From: Malurus cyaneus samueli
Lineage: Eukaryota > Chordata > Aves > Passeriformes > Maluridae
NCBI GenBank assembly: GCA_009741485.1
Contig: CM019214.1
Coordinates: 1,468,002-1,532,001 of the forward strand
DNA: 64,000 nt
Direction of reading: 5' to 3'
Shown here in pieces: positions 1 through 13,713 of the stretch. The position numbers and the translations under genes are program-made. The notes under the pieces are model-generated. The model searched no databases. It was not told the DNA's origin and worked only from the letters and a program-made list of their open reading frames with translations. Each line of letters opens with the position of its first letter. Position 1 is the first letter of the stretch.

Positions 1-1081
1 TCTCTGGAAGTCTCTTGCTAGCAGTGGGGGAACAACTGAGAAAGCATCACAATCTCTCACAATCTCAGTTGATATTTTTGATTATTCAGCTCATCTGGAC
101 CCTGGCTTCTCCTTCTGCAAGATGTTTTTTGTCTGCTGACCTCATTTAAAGAGGAGAAACTAAGAAACCCCAGGGCTTTTAGAATGATAATTTCTGCATC
201 TTGATTTGCGGGTTTCAAGGGGTTCCCAGTTGACTGTTGAGGTCTTACCTGAGTGCAAAAAAAGAAGCTAATCAGCCAGCATGACACTGAAGAAAATAGA
301 TGAGACTTCAGTTCACTGTGGAGAAAAAAGTCTAGATTTTCCTTTAGAGATTTTTCAAAACTGATTGTGTGCTGTTACACAAGCAGTTAAGAGGATGAAA
401 CCGAATGAAACCTAGAAATACTTCTGTAGACTTCAGTTTTATTAGTATAGGCATATTATAGTGGGTTGGTTTGATATTGGGAGAGATGTTGGGAGAGTGC
501 TAGCAATTAAAAAAATCCAAACAACAAAAAAATAGGAAACTTTGGGGAGTTTAATGTGATTTGTGTTAAATGCAAGTGCGTGAATATAGGAGTGTTCAGT
601 ACAAAATCTCCCTTGAGATTGCTGAATTTTTATCTGCTCATCCTTGCACTCTTAAATTTGTTGATTTGGTTTGGGCTTTGCGTGAATTGTTTTGCTGTCA
701 TTGCTGATTTGGCTGTAAATGTGATACAGGTTGTTGTTTTCTTTAGATATTGCAGTCACGTCTGTCATCATGTTGTTGTAGCTTGTCTTGTTTGGAATGT
801 TCCACAAATGCAATAAGGATTATAGCTGAGTCCTGAGCAAGCTGACTGAGTGCCTCAGTCCAGTTTAGAGCTGGAGCAGAGCAGGCTCTGCTCTTCTGCT
901 CCCTTCCAGCCACATGTACTGTGCAGTTCTAATCTAGGGCACCTCCTGCTTCACTGCTCTGCTGGAAACCTTTTTTTTGCACAGTCTGGGTGTAGTTATA
1001 GTTTTGCCATACAGATATTATCAAAGACAAATGGGTCTTTACATTTTCTCTCATATTTTTTCTTACAATCGTGTACACTAT

Positions 1082-1101
1082 NNNNNNNNNNNNNNNNNNN
1101 N
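1082..1101. other. Assembly gap (20 N)
   Basis: A run of 20 undetermined bases. The flanks look like ordinary AT-rich unique sequence, so nothing indicates what is missing. Confidence 0.99.
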
Positions 1102-4100
1102 AATATTTTTTTCTGTACACTGTGAATGGTTTAATGCTGAAGGGCAAAGCATTATTAAAACAAATGCCCACTCTTATGTATATAAAAATATATATACAAA
1201 ATGGTGTGTTTCTGGCTCTGACACTTGGCTGATGGATCTAGAGCTTCTTGCATATTTTCTTCTACTATCTGATGGGTTATGTGGGCTCAAGAGTTTATTG
1301 TATGAAAGCTGGTATTTGCAGTTTCAATTAGGAGTGTTTAGAAGCTGGTTAATAAACTCCAGTAAATTAATATGCTTTAAAGGTGGGCATGTTTAATTAA
1401 GGTAGTATGTGTGATTGGAACTGGTTTACACACTGACGCCAAATAACCCTCGAGTGTTGGAAAGCGTGCTCTTCTAAGTTACTTGTTGAAAGAGCAGCTC
1501 AGCGTAGGTGTAGCTTTGCTGGAAGCCAAGCCTTTAGCAAATGTTGATTCCTTTCTTCTTTGCAGCTGTACAACTCTTATCTGAATTTTGTACTCTTCAG
1601 TCCAGGTGAGCTGTTGAAGCTCAGTATTGTTACAGGCCTGAGTGTAGGTACACATTTGACTCCCAGTGAAGGTGTCCACATTGACACTTCTGTGGTGTGG
1701 TCCCACTGCCACATGTGGAAAGAATTTCCTGGTTTGCCACGGGGAAAATGTGCATGGCTATTTTATCTATTTTATTGAAATGGTGGATTGCTCTGTGTTG
1801 TGCAGGGATGACATGAGATTAGGTCAGACAGTATCTCTAAAGGTGCTGTAAAACTCACACTGCTGTAATCCCACCACCCAAAACTTCAGTTTATATTTCT
1901 CTCTTAAGGTAACTTTCTTGGGGAAATATTAAGATGATATGGCTCCTCTGAGCCAGGTTTTGGAAGCTGTTTTTCCTTACTGCAGGGAAAAAAATGAAGT
2001 GACCGCCCTAGGAGGACATGGGACTGAGTGCCTGGGAAGGCAATGCAGAGCACTGGAGACTTGTGTTCTTATTTCCTGTTGTCTTGAGTTTCTGTGTGAA
2101 AGTTAATTGGTTGGTGTTAATTGAAGTCTTGTCAAGGTTTTGGCTTCACTGCTGTGTGGAATTTAATGTGCATTAGAGCCTCTAGTGACACAGCAGTCCT
2201 TTGCTCCTCAGTGTCTTTCACTGGCAGTCCTCAGTGGTCTCTTGCTGGTTTGTGTGCAGAGTATTCTGATTTATGTGACACTCATTTTTTTGAGGGTGAA
2301 AAATACTTACCACCTCAAAATCTGACTTAGATTATATCCAAAAGGAAAACTGTTTGGGTTGGTGTTTTTTTCCTTCTTCTGTTGTTGAAGTTGTGTGGGT
2401 GATGAGGACTGGCCATGTACTTTATTAGGAGTGGATGTTGGGATCCTTCCTGTGCTGAGGAAGGATGGGGAATGCTGTACTTCTGGAATTCTCTGCTTTC
2501 AGTTGAATGGAACACACCACCAGTGCCTGATGCTTTATGTTGTGGTGGCTTTGATTTGAACACTTCTTGTAAGTAGTTTACATCATCTTACTACAAAGCA
2601 TGATATATTTATTATAATCTGTTCAGTAGTAGACATACTTGACTTCTCATGGCAGTAGACTTAAAAAAAAATTATTGATTCCTTTAAATATGGTATAAAT
2701 GTTACTGGTGAAAAATCTTGATTTTTAGTTTAGTGTAAATCTCCCATCACAACACTTATTTTCAACTAATTAGATAGAAATGAAAATAAATCAGGCTCTG
2801 CATAGTAAAAGCATGTTTTCCTTGGCAAATTCAAGCTGGCATATTCAGTGTCCAAACAGTTTACATAAACTAAGCAGGATAAATTTAAAATGGGCAAAAA
2901 GAATTGCTAAAAGGACACCAACTAAATTAGCTCTGGGTTTTTGTATTAATTACATTTGCTAAGTGGGCACCTGACTGTCTCTGTTACACCTAAAATAAGT
3001 GTTTTGTATGCCTAAATCTGCAGTTTCCTATATTCTTGAACTCTGAAAGTTTTAATGTTTTCCTGCTTCAGTTGGATGCTTCAGATGGGTTTAAATGCTT
3101 TTTCTCTTTAGTAAACATTCGTTTGAGTATTTTCCTCAAGCAGACACGAGTTCACAAACAGCTTTGAGGCCAGCTTGCTTGTGTACCGTGTCTTAGAGGG
3201 GATTTCCCTTTTCTCATAGGGAAGAAAAGGATGCAAACTACTTTTTGATAGCATGGTGCATTTAAAAATTCTTTTGCTTTTGGAATCAGGTACTGTAAGA
3301 TCTCATTGATTCAGGTTTTTGGATGCAAATGCATTTGTTTTCCTTATAATGGCATTTGATACTGTGGTCTTTAATTTTTAATAAAACTATACAATAAACA
3401 TAAATTAGCATACTCTTACTTAGTCCATCAACCCTTCTTTCATCAGGCTTAAAACAGCTGCTTTTGTTTGCAGTGTGAATATCATATTTTATTAACCTTT
3501 TTCTCGCTTGATGTGTTAATGTGTGCTGAGGAGACTGAAAATGCCTGAAGTTAACCACATTCCATGTTCTATTTCTAGTGTTACTTACAGGCTGAACTAA
3601 AAGTAAGATCATTGCATTTCAACACCACTGGAGCTGAGGGTACAAAATTATTTAAGTTTTCACTTGGCCAAGTTCTCAGCTTGCCGAGAAACAAGTTTCT
3701 AATAGTTGGAAAATGTGTTGATGGATTCCTCCCCCTTCCCCCCAATTAATTGAACTTCAAGAGCTAGAATATATTTCTGAAATGAATTGAGAGCTTGTTA
3801 TTGGAGCAGATTCAAGTACTATATGGGAGAAGTTCTTAGAAGAAAAAAAAAAAAAAAAGGCTTGCTTTTACATAAGTAAAAGAAAAGGGCTGATACCTCC
3901 TCCTCACACCCCCAAACAAGATCAGAGTGGTATTAGATTTTTTTCCTCTCTGTTTTTACTTGCAAATTAATAAAAATGGCAGTATAATTTGTGTTCACAT
4001 CTCCTGGCAGTAATGACAGACCTTCTATTTTGAGCAATTGACTCTTTTAGCGCTGGGGACAATTGACATTTTCCTTACAGTTATTTCATAAAAGTGAATG

Positions 4101-7100
4101 TTCTCCAATATGCTGGGCACAGAAGTGTGATGCACATATCTGTTCTATCCTCATGTGGGTGATAATCCTTTGTTAATTCATGAGCTGCTGTCTCTCCAGG
4201 TTTGTAAAGCATATAATTTCTTCAGTCCAGAGAGTTGCTTTATTTTGCAAGTGTTTTCTATGCAGAGCTTTCAGAAAGCAGTGCTCTGTATCAGTCTTCC
4301 AGTCCACTGGTGTTGGAGAGATCTGCTTTTCTTTTTCTGCTCTGCAGAAATGTCATTTGTTACTGTAATAGCACAGCCTTTTATAGCAGATCTTCCATCT
4401 GGGGACGAGGGTGTCCATCAGACCCTTTCTTCATTCTTGTAGAGTTTACCTGGTGACCTTAGACTAAAAATAGGAACTAAATTTCTTTTTTTTATGCTTG
4501 GGAATCTAGGATCTGTTTTAAAGTGCTAAAAAGAGAGTAAATTATGATTTCAGTGAACCTTTAGGCTTGTGTCTTGATTCATTTCTAGAAGTAGAAAGAG
4601 TAAAAGAGATAATCCAGTATAGTGACAATTACTTCCAATGAAGACAGGAAAGGTGGTCATTTAACTGAAGGTCTAAGAAATTCAATTTTCTGGAAGAAGG
4701 ACTTTGTCCCCTGCCATTAGAAGTAGGTGCATGTGTATGTACATTTCTCAGTGTGTGTATATGTATATAATCTGCAGAGATAAGAGAAATATTTGACCTT
4801 GTATGTCTGTGTAGCGAGGGTATTTACAAGCAATTTTGGCCATCAGTTTACATGAGAACCAGTTAAAAACTTGCCAGTCATATCTCTGGCAAAATTTGCC
4901 ATATCCTCATTTTGTTGAGCTGAATGAAGTGTAATCTTGTTTGAAAAACCCAAAAGAACAAAAATTCCCCTAAACCTCCCAAAATACTCCAACATAATTA
5001 TGATGTACTGTTCATCAGTACGTCGGGGGGTGAGGAGTTGGGGAATTTTAAATGAGAGGACAAAGCAAATGAAAGAAAAACAAATTAAAACTGGACTATT
5101 GTCTGGACTAGAAGACCTGTAGTGGAAAGAGATGTTGTGTTACAACTTTTTCATGTTGAATCTCTTGAAGAAGACAAAGGTATTGCACACCCCCACCCTA
5201 ATGACAGCAGTGAGTCTTTTTACTCCCTCTTTTTCCCCCTCCCTTGAATTAGCATTTTAGAGAATTTTTTTCTCCTTCTTCTGAAGTTAACTGTTAGTTT
5301 TCATGCAGAAAAAGTAGTTTAAAGTTTTGAAAACTTACTAAATAGTAAAACTGTTACTCTTTTTTTGTGTATTCTGGCTTTCTGGAAAAGAACCCCAAAC
5401 AACATCAATAACAACATCACCACTTCCCCCCCTCCCCCATTCATAGTGTGGCAGTAACAAATTTTATGTCCGTTTTACATTACAGGCAGCTAACTAGATT
5501 TATTCTTTTAAAACAATAAGAAAGCAGACTGAGAATATAGCCTATTTTTTTATCTTTATTCAGTATTAACAAAGGAGAAGAGAAGGTGGCTTCTAAAGTT
5601 GGGTGCTTAATGCAAATTCATTCTCTTGCATAAGCTACAGAGCAATTGAACATAACACTGTCATTAAAACTGACTCATAGCATTCAACAGAAGGTGTGTT
5701 TCAAGCTTTAAAAGTGCTAAGAGAATTACTGCAGTCTAGTAAATACCTTGCAGTGGGAAAATGTACTTGAGCTGCATTTTGTTGCAAAATGTTGTGCAAA
5801 TTATTTTGAAAGTATTTTGTTTTTTAAAAAAAATCTGAGCATGCACGCAGAGAAATAGTTATTCTAAGCTATAAAGTATTTTGATCAGTTGACAAATGGA
5901 TTTAAATAGACTGTGAAATTCATTTAACATCCATATTTGAAATTTCAGTTCAGGATGTGGACTCTTTACGTAAGTTGATTGTCTTTTAGCTCTCTTCATT
6001 ATGGCTGTATATTAGAAAAATCTCTCTCCAGCAGTAGGTATTCAGCTCTGTAAATTGGTGTTTTGGTGGCTTGAGTTTGGTTGGGCTTTTTTCACATATT
6101 GGTGGAGGGGAACATAAAATGCATATCTAGCACCACAAAAAGGCCTAAATGTTAAACTTGCATTTAAAGTGGTTTAGTATGCAGCCTCAACAACAAAGAA
6201 AGTGGTACAATTCAAAGAAGATTACAAGAATTATTTCTGACTTTTTGTCTGAGCAAACAGCGTATCACACATTCTATCTGGATTACAAAGGCGAGTGGGG
6301 ATTATTCTTCCAGCGTAAGAAAGGCACAAAGAGAACATCAGTGGAAAGAAATAATATAGTGCAGTTAAAACTAATATTGCATATTGTCTCCCCAGCTGCT
6401 GAGCAGTGGTTCTTTGGGTTGGGTGTGCTGGGTCAGTGTGCTGTGCCTGTGCTGGTGAGGACCTGTCCTGATGCACATCCATTCAGTTCTTGTTCCTTGA
6501 TGACCACTATTTAAACCTGTCAGTAAATGTATTTGGTTCTGTACAGCTTACTAGCAGCTAAAGACAACTCTCTCATCTTTGGTCTGGAGTCTTTCACTCA
6601 GAATCTCCCCAGCAGCCTTTGTCAGTCGGTGTAATCGAACTTCAGGAAGATCTTGTTAACCCTCTGAGACATGGTATGCCCTATATTGTTCCAGCCATTA
6701 TTTTCTTAGTAGCTTTTACTTTTCTTTTGCAGGAAATAAATGACACTGTTTTTCTGGGTGTAGATTTCTGCAGTAGTATCTCCCAAGTTACTTCTGTTTC
6801 CCTTGATATTAGAAGCCTGTTTGTACAAGAAGTAACTGGATATATAAGAAACAAGAAAGTCAGTTATGCAAATATTGACTTTTGGATGCTGCAAGTCTGT
6901 ATTTTTTAATAAACTAATATAAATCTCAAATATCATGATGAACTCATTGCTCATGCCTGTAGCACCTTGTCCTTAGGATTTTGTTTTCTTCTTTCATTTC
7001 AGAACTTCCCTATATCCCAGCCTTTCACTGTCTTCTTCTGGGCTCCCTGGAGTAGCTGTCCTTCTCCTCTTTACGCACCCTTCTTGCCCTTTGCCAAGAG

Positions 7101-8217
7101 CATTGCCTTCCGTCTTTTCTCCCTTCTCCTCCCATCCTCCACACTCCATAATTAAACTTGGAAGACTCAGAGGACAGAAAAACGCATGATGAAAATCAGG
7201 ATTATAAGATTTTTTTATTACCTTTCTTCTGGTAGGTCTGCCAACATTATTTACTGTTTAGATGCATCTCTTTGTCTCGGGACCTGTTTTTCAGGTCCTC
7301 CTTTGGGTCACTTACATATCCAGACATGCTTTTGCTGCCACGGGAATCTCCCCTGCGAGAAGCTGTCAGCATGGAGGAGATGTTCTGTTTGGCACTTGCC
7401 TTTGTCTGTGGGAGAAAGGTCATGTATTTGCCATTTCCTAGTTACGTTTAAGTATTTTTCCATTGATACCTAAATTGCTAATCTGGGTGATTCTTTTCTT
7501 TACTCATGCCTTTAGTACTAAACTCTATTTACTTTAGAGACATTTTTGTCAGAATAACAATGTTGGCAAAATGCTAATTTCAGAGTTCATTGGATATGAA
7601 TGTATTACTTGTGTATTGATGGTGGTTGATGAAAGTGTAAAGCAGGTACAGACTGCAGTTATATTAAGAAATTAGTCTGAATGTTCGTACTTTTAATTAG
7701 GAGGATAGTTTTCATGTTACATGAGATTTCGCTTTTCTTTTAACTACTAAATGGAAGCCAGTAGGCTGAAATCAGAAGAGAAGTTTTTTTATTAAAGAAA
7801 GAAAATTATTACCACATCCTGTTTCCAAAGATGAATCAAATAGCCTCCTTATGTTTTTGAAGTTTTTTCCTGAGTTGTCTGGTAAGACTCACTTACCTTA
7901 AGACTCATTTTACCACAGTAATTCTGTTCATGCGAAGAGCCAGTTCCATTGCATGGTTTCAGACATTAAATCTTGGTTATAACACCACCAGAGGCCTTCA
8001 ACATAGCAAGTTTCCTCATCAAAGAGCTTGACATCTAATTAATGACAAGAACTGAGAATGCAGCTAACTAAGGAGAGGAAAAGAGAGCATGGTCATGATG
8101 GTGTGTTTGCAGTGAGGTTTCTGTGTGGTTGACCTTGGCTGGTGCAGGTGCGGGGCAGAGTCACTGTTCACTCAGCTCCTCAGAGCATCTCAAAGAGCTG
8201 GGCTTGGAGGGATCTCA

Positions 8218-8413
8218 GCCATCATCCTGTTAAATCCCAGTGATCATCCTGTTCAATCCCAGCCATCATCCTGTTCAATCCCAGCCATCATCCTGTTCAA
8301 TCCCAGCCATCATCCTGTTCAATCCCAGCGATGATCCTGTTCAATCCCAGCCATCATCCTGTTCAATCCCAGCCATCATCCTGTTCAATCCCAGCCATCA
8401 TCCTGTTCAATCC
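8218..8413. repeat. 22-bp tandem repeat, about 9 copies
   Basis: Nine near-identical 22-bp units containing the core CATCATCCTGTTCAATCCCA. They start at roughly 22-bp intervals from 8222 to 8398. The first unit reads TTAAAT instead of TTCAAT, the second has GTGATC, and the sixth has GATGATCC; the others are essentially identical. The low divergence suggests recent expansion or ongoing homogenisation. Because 22 is not a multiple of 3 and the unit has no stop, apparent ORFs run through it; these are not genes. Confidence 0.95.
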
Positions 8414-8629
8414 CTGCTCCCAGGAACGTTTGGATGCTGAACAGCTTCGACTGTAGGAAAGGGGCTGCAGCCCTCTGACCATCTATGTGTATGTCTCCTC
8501 TGTTCCTGCCCTGACAGGTTCACGTTTCCTTGTGCTGAGGACCCCAGAGCAGGGCACAGCACCGAGCTGGGGTGTCACCAGGGCAGAGTCAAATGGGAGA
8601 ATGCCCTCCCTCCACTGCTGATTGCGCTG

Positions 8630-8838
8630 CTTTTGATCCAGCCCAGGGTGGCACTGGCCTTTGGGCTGGTCTGAGTGCACACTGTGGCTCCTGTCCAGCT
8701 TTTGATCCAGCCCAGGGTGGCACTGGCCTTTGGGCTGGCTCTGAGTGCACACTGTGGCTCCTGTCCAGCTTTTGACACAGCCCAGGGTGGCACTGGCCTT
8801 TGGGCTGGTCTGAGTGCACACTGTGACTCCTGTCCAGC
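8630..8838. repeat. 69-bp tandem repeat, 3 copies, inside CR1
   Basis: Three copies of a 69-70-bp unit start at about 8630, 8699 and 8769. Each contains CAGCCCAGGGTGGCACTGGC and CTGAGTGCACACTGTG. A single version of this segment belongs to the antisense CR1 sequence, and the normal CR1 flank resumes at about 8838. The array is therefore a local expansion of CR1 DNA. Confidence 0.9.
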
Positions 8839-9081
8839 TTTTCATCCCCCAGAACCCTCGAAGCCTTCTCTGCAGGGCTGCTCTCAATGACTTCTCCCAG
8901 TCTGGGTTGATGTTGGGTTTGCCCTGACCCAGGTGCAGCCCCTTGCTCTTGGATTTGTGGAACTTCATGAGGTTCTCATGGGCCCCTTCTCAAGTTTTGC
9001 CAGGACGCTGTGGATGGCACCTTGCCCTTGTGTTGTGTCAGCTGCAGCTTCTTGTCATCTGTAACCTTGCTGAGGTGCACT

Positions 9082-9195
9082 GGATCTCACTGTGTCACTG
9101 ATGAAGGTGTGAAAGGATCTCACTGTGTCACTGATGAAGGTGTTAAAGAACACTGGGCTCATGATCTCACTGTGTCATTGATAAAGGTGTTAAAG
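9082..9195. repeat. Short direct repeats, 3 copies, inside CR1
   Basis: The phrase GATCTCACTGTGTCACTGAT followed by GAAGGTGT recurs at about 9083, 9116 and 9163, spaced 33 and 48 bp apart. It is a second local amplification within the same minus-strand CR1 fragment. It corresponds to the segment just before the catalytic motif in the coding sense. Confidence 0.8.
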
Positions 9196-9300
9196 AGCAC
9201 CGGGCTCACACAGAGCCCTGAGGGACACCACTTGTCACCAGCTTCCAACTGGAACATGGAGCCATTGACCACAGCTGTCTGGCTGCATCCAACCCCTTAC

Positions 9301-12074
9301 CTGTGTCCTTGGCTGGACAGGGGAAAATACAATGAATATTTATTTTTCTGCTGCTTGTGGATGAGATCACTAGTTTAAATTTGTGCTTTTGTTCCCATAC
9401 CTTTTTTTTCTCAGCTGGAAAATTGCTTTCATGTATTGCAGAATGAGTTGGTCACCTTAATGTGCCTTCCAAAAATGTTTGCAGCAATTTAGCAAACGGC
9501 AGTTTCCCTACCTGAAGGTGTGGTAGGTGGCTCAGCATGAGGACATCTGTCATCACAGCACAAGTCAACGCTCTGTCGCTGTTCTTTCTCTGCCATGGAT
9601 TTGCACTGAGCACAAAGTTTATTTCCGAGTTCTCAGTGTAATGCTCAGAGTCCTCCCTCACATTGTCCTTGGAACACCATGATACATTGCTGCTGCTGGT
9701 TCTGTGGTGCTGCACTTTAGAACACTCTGAGCTTTCATCCTTTGTTTCAAGGAAGCTTACGTTAATAAGTTATGTTAATAGCAATTAACAAATAATGTTA
9801 ATTTAGAAGAATTGTTAGTTGGTTGGGGTTTTTTTTCTCTTCTCCATCTGGAATGTGAATCTTTTTTATTAAACTTCAGCTTATTGCGATGGTCATAACC
9901 TCTTAATGCAGTCTGAGCCACTTTGGAGATTAGTCTGCTTGACTTGGGTTTTGCTTAATTGATTTATTCACCTGTGTAAATTTAAAGGTTTTTTTTTTTT
10001 TCAACTAGAAGCATAGTAAAACTCACCTTGATTTTAAACATGGTTAGTGTTCTGTTTCTCTGATAATAGACATTATAAAAAACCCCAACTATGAAGTGTA
10101 AAATAAGCACATTGATATATTTTTAGTACTAATCATGCTCGGTTAAATTGCTAATTGGTAAAATTGGAGCAAATGTTTTGTAATAGACTTTTACACATTG
10201 AAATAATAGCAATATCATCAAATTCAGATGAAACTTCATATGGAGAGATGTTTCTATAGGTTTTCTTTGCATTTTTTTTAACCAATCTGCTTTGAGATTG
10301 ATGGAGTTAGAGTATTTTTCTAATTAAAAAGTAAGTCAAACCTAAACAAAATCATTTAAATCCTCCAGCACTCCCCCACAAAATCATACTGTTCACCATT
10401 TGTCCACCATGTAGTTTAATCACTTGTAATGACTTTAGTGAGAGCAGATCCTATGATAAATCTTTGAGTTGTTTCTTTAAATGTGCTCCTGTGCATGTGC
10501 TTGCATACTAATGTGAATTTATTCTCGAAATGAGCTGTGTTTGGGTATTAGAGCCATTAGTTGTTGAGTGGCTTCTTTTCATCCTTTTAAAAAAAACTTT
10601 TGATGGCATTCTGTTCAGTATTAATTTTGTGTAAGGTGGATCAGTATTATTTAAATCAAATGTTTCTAATTATTTGCCTGGAAAATGCATGAAGAAGAAA
10701 TTATAAATATTTTTTATACCATAATTAGAATTTAGTTCTGTTCATTTGTATGTATTGGTTTTTATCACTAATTTAGTACTAATTTTTGGGGGGCAGCCCC
10801 CATCCTTTTGTTAGTTCTGTGTACTTGGTATGCTCTTTTGAAGGAAAAAGGGATTTCTTGGTTTTTTTTTTCCTTTTTGCTTCAGATAGTGAACCAGTCA
10901 TCTGTATTTAATGATATTCTTGAAGATTATAAGAAGCGTAGTCATTGCAGTTGTTTTGATCTGCATTAGAATGCCCATATAATTTAGTTTCAGCATTTAT
11001 TTGCTATTTATAAATACTTTTTATTTACCTTTACTCTTCTATGCTCTTATGAGAAAGATCCATCTCAGCCAAAGCCAGTGCAGAGAGGAACATCTGACTT
11101 TTAGAATGTGAATGGGAGTTATTTTTAGAACAATGAAGACAAAACTGGGTTGGAAAGAGGGGGAAACTTTGTCAGATTAGAAGAATTTCAGTCTTATTAA
11201 ATCACCAGAATTCTTTGTGTGTGCATGTACGAAGGATTCGGTGGCTGATCCAGTTAGGAATGCATCAGAGGACTTTTTCTGAGGTGCCAGGTGGTGTGAT
11301 CTGTTGTTTTGTGTGCTGCCAGCATGGCAGTGCAGTGCTGCTGCCATTGTGAGAGGACCCTGGCAGTGCGGAGGATGCCCAGGACCAGGGAGCGTGATGG
11401 ACACACTCAGGAGAACCATTCATTCCACAAATACCCTGCTGGGCTCAAACTTCAGAGCAGAACTTCTGCTGACTGGCTGTTTCCAACATCCCCCTTAAAG
11501 AGAATATATTGTATTTTGCTTGGAAAGAAACACCCTCTGGCCTTGTGCCTTTTTTTCTTTATTTTTTCTCCTTTTTATTTTTTTTAAATATTTCTTGGTA
11601 TTAATCTTCATACATTGCAACTGAGCCACAAAGTGAGTCCTGATGTGTAACTGAAAATGGTAGCTTTTTTTTTTGTTCTTCTAAAGAAGAAAAAGCTATG
11701 TCTGCAATATTATTTTCTAATCTTATATTGAGGACTTAAAGTCCATGACAGGTTGTCAAAAATAATACGGGACTAAATAGTAGGCAACACAACAAATGAA
11801 TATATTACTGGAGACTGGTGTTCTGAGAAGAGAGAAGGAAAGATTAAAGTCAAGAACCAACTTCCAAGACCACTACAAATATTGTGTCAGATAAAGAAAT
11901 AGTACCTTCTTCCACAGCACGCCTTCTATTATCTAAAAAAAAAAAAATTTTTTTTCTTACCCTTTTTTCCTAAGAGCATATGACTAACACAAAGTGTGCT
12001 TTTACTTCATGGACATTGGGCACTTGAGTTTGACAGAAGTGCAGGTGTAGTGCCAGAAGAAGCTGCGAAGGCTG
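9301..12074. other. Unique non-coding stretch
   Basis: AT-rich sequence with scattered T runs and an A/T homopolymer block near 11933-11958. I see no exon, RNA gene or recognisable transposon. Confidence 0.6.
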
Positions 12075-13680
12075 TGGATGTCAGCGGTTGGATGGCGGCG
12101 GTGGCTGTTGGCAGCAGTTGGATGGCAGCGGTTGGATGGCAGCAGTTGGGTTTCAGCGGTTGGATGGCAGTGGTTGGGTTTCAGTGGTTGGATGGCAGCG
12201 GTTGGATGCAGTGGTGCTGTGGCAGCGGTTGGATGGCGCAGTTGGATGCGGCGGTTGGTGGCGGCGGTTGGATGGCGGCGGTTGGATGGCGGCGGTTGGA
12301 TGGCGGCGGTTGGATTTCAGGGTTGGATGGCAGCGGTTGGTTCGCGTTGGATGGCAGCGGTTTGGATGTCAGCGGTTGGATTTCAGCGGTGTGGCGCTTT
12401 GGATGGCGGCTGATGGCGGCGGTTGGATGCGGGGTTGATGGCGGCGGTGGTTGGATGGCGGCGGTTGGATGGCAGCGGTGGTTGGATGGCAGTGGTTGGA
12501 TGGCAGCAGTGGTTGGATGGCAGTGGTTGGATGTCAGCTGGTGGTTGGATGTCAGCGGTGGTTGGATGTCAGCTGGTTGGATGTCAGCGTGGTTGGATGG
12601 CGTGGGTTGATGTCAGCGTGGTTGGATGTCAGCGGTGGTTGGATGTCAGCGGTGGTTGGATGTCAGTGGTTGGATGTCAGCAGTGGTTGGATGTCAGCGG
12701 TGGTTGGATGCGTGGTTGATGCAGCTGTGTTGGATGTCAGCGTGGTTGGATGGCAGTGGTTGGATGGCGGGGTTGCATGCAGCGTGGGTTTGGATGCAGC
12801 AGTGGTTGGATGTCAGCGGTGGTTGATGGTGGGTGGATGGTCAGCGGTGGTTGGATGTCAGTGGTTGGATGTCAGCGGTGGATTGTCAGCGGTGGTTGGA
12901 TGGCAGCGGTGGTGGATGTCAGCGGTGGTTGGATGTCAGCGTGGTTGGATGGCAGCGTGGTTGGATGGCGGGTGGTTGGATGTCAGCAGTGGTTGGATGT
13001 CAGCGGTGGTTGGATGTCAGCAGCGGTTGGATGTCAGCGGTGGTTGGATGTCAGCGGTGGTTGGATGGCGGTGGTTGGATGTCAGCGGTGGTTGGATGTC
13101 AGCAGTGGTTGGATGTCAGCAGTGGTTGGATGTCAGCAGTGGTTGGATGGCAGCAGTGGTTGGATGGCAGCACTGGTTGGATGGCGGCGGTTGGATGGCA
13201 GCGGTGGCTGTTGGCCGCGGTTGGATGTCAGCGGTGGTTGGATGTCAGCGGTGGTTGGATGTCAGCGGTGGTTGGATGGCGGCGGTTGGATGGCCGTGGT
13301 TGGATGTCAGCAGTGGTTGGATGTCAGCAGTGGTTGGATGTCAGCAGTGGTTGGATTCAGCGGTGTTTGGATGTCAGCGGTGGTTGGATGTCAGCAGTGG
13401 TTGGATGTCAGCGGTGGTTGGAGGTGGTTGGATGCAGCGGTGGTTGGATGTCAGCGTGGTTGGATGTCAGCAGTGGTTGGATGGCAGCTGGTTGATGGCG
13501 GCGTTGGATGCAGCGGTGGCTGTTGGCAGCGGTTGGATGTCAGCGGTGGTTGGATGTCAGCGGTGGTTGGATGTCAGCGGTGGTTGGATGTCAGCGGTGG
13601 TTGGATGTCAGCGGTGGTTGGATGTCACGGTGGTTGGATGGCAGCGGTGGTTGGATGGCAGCAGTTGCTGTTGGCAGCGT
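12075..13680. repeat. 1.6-kb G-rich minisatellite, 14- to 17-bp units
   Basis: About 100 head-to-tail units. The 5' third is dominated by 14-bp units (core GGATGGCAGCGGTT). The rest is dominated by 17-bp units (core GGATGTCAGCGGTGGTT) with GTC/GGC and CGG/CAG variants. Neither version contains a stop codon in any + frame, so all three frames stay open for hundreds of codons (one open frame spans 12451-13899). The translations are only W-M-D-V-S-G-G type repeats, and no coding claim is warranted. The + strand is G-rich with GG-TT-GG patterns. Scattered one-base deletions break the register. Confidence 0.97.
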
Positions 13681-13713
13681 TATCTCTGCTCTGATGATTT
13701 TTCTTTGCCACAG

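Larger units (their letters stand above)
8630..9300 (-). mobile_element. Degraded CR1 LINE fragment, minus strand
   Basis: Read on the minus strand, this resembles the reverse-transcriptase region of avian CR1 retrotransposons. The reverse complement of about 9050-9080 carries a degenerate version of the catalytic FADD segment (now V-T-D-D followed by KKL), with a one-base frame disruption just upstream. Neighbouring phrases on the + strand about leader-to-tail CR1 order (for example GACCCAGGTGCAG and AACTTCATGAGGTTC) fit the antisense of the same element. Stops and indels make it a dead fragment. Two blocks inside it are locally amplified (8630-8838 and 9082-9195). The exact ends are uncertain. 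The assignment is from memory of CR1 consensus sequences. Confidence 0.75.
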
